DNA from: Paraburkholderia sp.
GTDB lineage: Bacteria > Pseudomonadota > Gammaproteobacteria > Burkholderiales > Burkholderiaceae
Length of the DNA stretch: 64,000 bases
Assembly: GCA_004322045.1 (NCBI GenBank)
Contig: SCRN01000018.1
Span: 150,741-214,740, forward strand
Reading direction: 5' to 3'
Below, piece by piece: positions 62,623-64,000 of the stretch; within the stretch, counting starts at the first letter, position 1; every line of letters begins with the position of its first letter. Position numbers and translations under genes: made by a program. Below the pieces are notes generated by a model, which worked only from the letters and a program-made list of their open reading frames with translations, searched no databases and was not told the origin of the DNA.

Positions 62623-63852
62623 TCAAGCCGCCGGTGCGGTGCGCACGGCGACCGCTTCCGGCTGATTCGTACCCATGCGGTTGGCCACCGTGGCGCGCTC
62701 TGCGCCGTTAGAAGCCGTCGGGCCGCTGGCGGCAGCGCCGCTCGCTGCGGGACCGCTCGCCGCAGCCGCGCCGCTCGCAGCCGCCGGAGCAGCCGCGCCC
62801 GAAAGGTGATCGCCGCCTTCCGGCATCTTGCCGTTGCGAGCGTCGGCGACTTGCTTGGGCTGCAAGATGTCACCCGTGTGATTGCCCCACGAATTGCGCT
62901 CGAACGTAATGACCGAAGCGATCTCGACGTCGTTCAGGGTTTTGCCCCAGGTCGGCATCGCATTCTTGCCGTTCAGCACGATGCTCACGTGGTTGGCGAT
63001 CGGGCCGTTGACGATCTTGCTGCCGTCGAGCGCCGGGAACGCGCCGGCACCCTTACCCGTCGGCTGGTGACACACCGCGCAGTTCGCCTTGTAGACTTGG
63101 CCGCCCCGCTGCATGAGTTCGGCCAGCGAATACGTCTTGTTCGGATCGTCGTTCGCGCTCGCCATCTTCTTCTGTTGGTCGTCGACCCACTTGGCGTAGT
63201 CGGCGTCCGACAGCACCGTCACGACCACCGGCATGAACGCGTGCTCCTTGCCGCACAGCTCCGTGCAAAAGCCGCGGAAGGTGCCGGTCTTCTCGGCTTT
63301 GAACCAGGTGTCGCGCACGAAGCCCGGAATCGCGTCTTGCTTGACGCCGAATGCCGGCACGTACCACGAGTGAACCACGTCGTTCGCCGTTGTGATGATG
63401 CGGATCTTCTTGCCGACCGGGACGACGAGCGGATTGTCGACTTCCTGCAGATACGTATCGGTGATTGGCGCCTGGCCGTTCACCTCGGTGCGCGGCGTGG
63501 TGAGCGTGGAGAAGAAGTTGATGCCTTCGCCCGGACCCTTGACGTAGTCGTAGGCCCACTTCCACTGGTAGCCAGTGACTTTGATCGTGAGATCGGCGTT
63601 GCTCGTGTCCTTCATCGCAACGACCGTTTTGGTGGCCGGCAGCGCCATGAGCACGACGATGACGAACGGCACGATCGTCCAAATGATTTCGACGGTGGTG
63701 CTTTCGTGGAAATTGGCGGCCTTGTGCCCCTTCGACTTGCGATGCTTGAAGATCGAATAGAACATCACGCCGAAGACGCCGACGAAGATCACCGTGCACA
63801 ACAGCAACATCATCATGTGCAGGTGATACAGCTCTTCGGCGATTTTCGTCAC
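62623..63852 (-). CDS. coxB: Cytochrome c oxidase subunit II with fused cytochrome c, 5' end disturbed
   Basis: 409 residues from the best available start, a GTG at 63852 without a ribosome-binding site. Two helices (about 10-33 and 55-77) precede the CuA domain: His161, Cys196, Cys200, His204, Met207. A cytochrome c domain follows with CAVCH at 258-262, then an Ala/Ser/Pro repeat tail. Upstream of the GTG the frame still codes the conserved-looking AVNEINFQPP but meets a TAA a few codons earlier, with no start between. The usual signal peptide is missing in all three frames. Either the gene is truncated or disrupted here, or the assembly is wrong. Confidence 0.88.
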   Translation of the reverse strand: MTKIAEELYHLHMMMLLLCTVIFVGVFGVMFYSIFKHRKSKGHKAANFHESTTVEIIWTIVPFVIVVLMALPATKTVVAMKDTSNADLTIKVTGYQWKWAYDYVKGPGEGINFFSTLTTPRTEVNGQAPITDTYLQEVDNPLVVPVGKKIRIITTANDVVHSWYVPAFGVKQDAIPGFVRDTWFKAEKTGTFRGFCTELCGKEHAFMPVVVTVLSDADYAKWVDDQQKKMASANDDPNKTYSLAELMQRGGQVYKANCAVCHQPTGKGAGAFPALDGSKIVNGPIANHVSIVLNGKNAMPTWGKTLNDVEIASVITFERNSWGNHTGDILQPKQVADARNGKMPEGGDHLSGAAAPAAASGAAAASGPAASGAAASGPTASNGAERATVANRMGTNQPEAVAVRTAPAA

Positions 63853-63881
63853 GGGCGGCTGGAAATTGATTTCGTTGACGG

Positions 63882-63990
63882 CACGTCGTTATACACAACG
63901 ACGTGGCCGGTCCGTGGTGGCGAGAAAGGCCGTTTACTTTCAATGGCATAGCGCCGCGCTTGTAAACTGTCGGCGGATGTCGTTTACTCT
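63882..63990. repeat. Hairpin and spaced repeats upstream of coxB
   Basis: CACGTCGTT (63882-63890) and AACGACGTG (63897-63905) are perfect 9-bp arms around ATACAC, placed exactly where the coxB frame is broken. Further out, CGTTTACT occurs at 63931-63938 and again at 63981-63988, exactly 50 bases apart, with GTAAAC in the opposite orientation between them at 63962-63967. These could be binding sites in the coxB control region. Confidence 0.6.
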
Positions 63991-64000
63991 CCGCTTTTGA

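Noticed and set aside
63053..63949. 298-codon frame starting with ATG at 63949 opposite in phase to coxB
   Set aside because: It starts at a tempting ATG but is out of frame with coxB, is not hydrophobic at its N-terminus, and runs through coxB codons in the wrong phase.

Overview
The window is 64 kb of high-GC chromosome from a beta-proteobacterium of the family Burkholderiaceae, most like Paraburkholderia, Trinickia or Burkholderia. This rests on recognisable protein sequences and on gene orders typical of that family: kdsD-kdsC-lptCAB-rpoN-hpf-ptsN-hprK-rapZ, ispE-tRNA-Gln-prs-rplY-pth, and the cta/cox locus with SURF1, ctaA, ctaB and SCO. Nearly all of it is core housekeeping DNA. The only accessory-looking part is the first 2.2 kb.

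Layout. 1-2.2 kb: an NmrA-like protein (cut by the window edge), a glutathione S-transferase and an SDR oxidoreductase, ending at a pair of IS-like inverted ends. 2.2-8.3 kb: ssb, an MFS transporter, uvrA and an AI-2E-family permease. 8.4-13.6 kb (minus strand): kefB-like antiporter, apt, LysE exporter, a Nudix hydrolase and purU. 13.7-23.0 kb: KDO synthesis and LPS export, sigma-54, the nitrogen PTS arm (ptsN), hprK, rapZ and a Lon-like substrate-binding protein. 23.1-25.0 kb (minus): mutM-mutY, two steps of 8-oxoguanine repair. 25.1-31.2 kb: TPR protein, lolB, ispE, tRNA-Gln(UUG), prs, rplY, pth. 31.2-35.9 kb: a ferredoxin, coaD, rsmD, ftsY (plus strand) and a maleylpyruvate isomerase/fumarylpyruvate hydrolase pair. 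36.1-39.5 kb: a YbiB/TrpD2 protein, leuA with a leucine leader peptide, and an NTF2-fold protein. 39.6-45.1 kb: a PagL-like lipid A deacylase divergent from rpoH, which carries a perfect CIRCE element, then cytochrome bd (cydP-cydA-cydB-cydX). 45.2-51.8 kb (minus): the N-acetylglucosamine operon nagA - SIS deaminase - EIIA-HPr-EI fusion - nagE. 52.2-54.0 kb: a MarR-GNAT fusion and an orphan metQ. 54.2-64 kb: assembly and structural genes of an aa3-type oxidase whose subunit II carries a fused cytochrome c domain.

I did not find a complete novel defence or mobile system. The observations most worth following are: (i) a likely leucine attenuator before leuA, with a 24-codon peptide containing four rare CTA leucine codons and a perfect 10-bp stem-loop; (ii) a coxB whose conserved N-terminal segment is preceded directly by a stop and has no signal peptide in any frame, beside a hairpin and repeats; (iii) CIRCE on the rpoH promoter; (iv) cytochrome bd flanked by two different small subunits; (v) a NagE with a second IIB domain that has lost its phosphorylatable Cys; (vi) a second SCO-like protein hidden in the heme A cluster.
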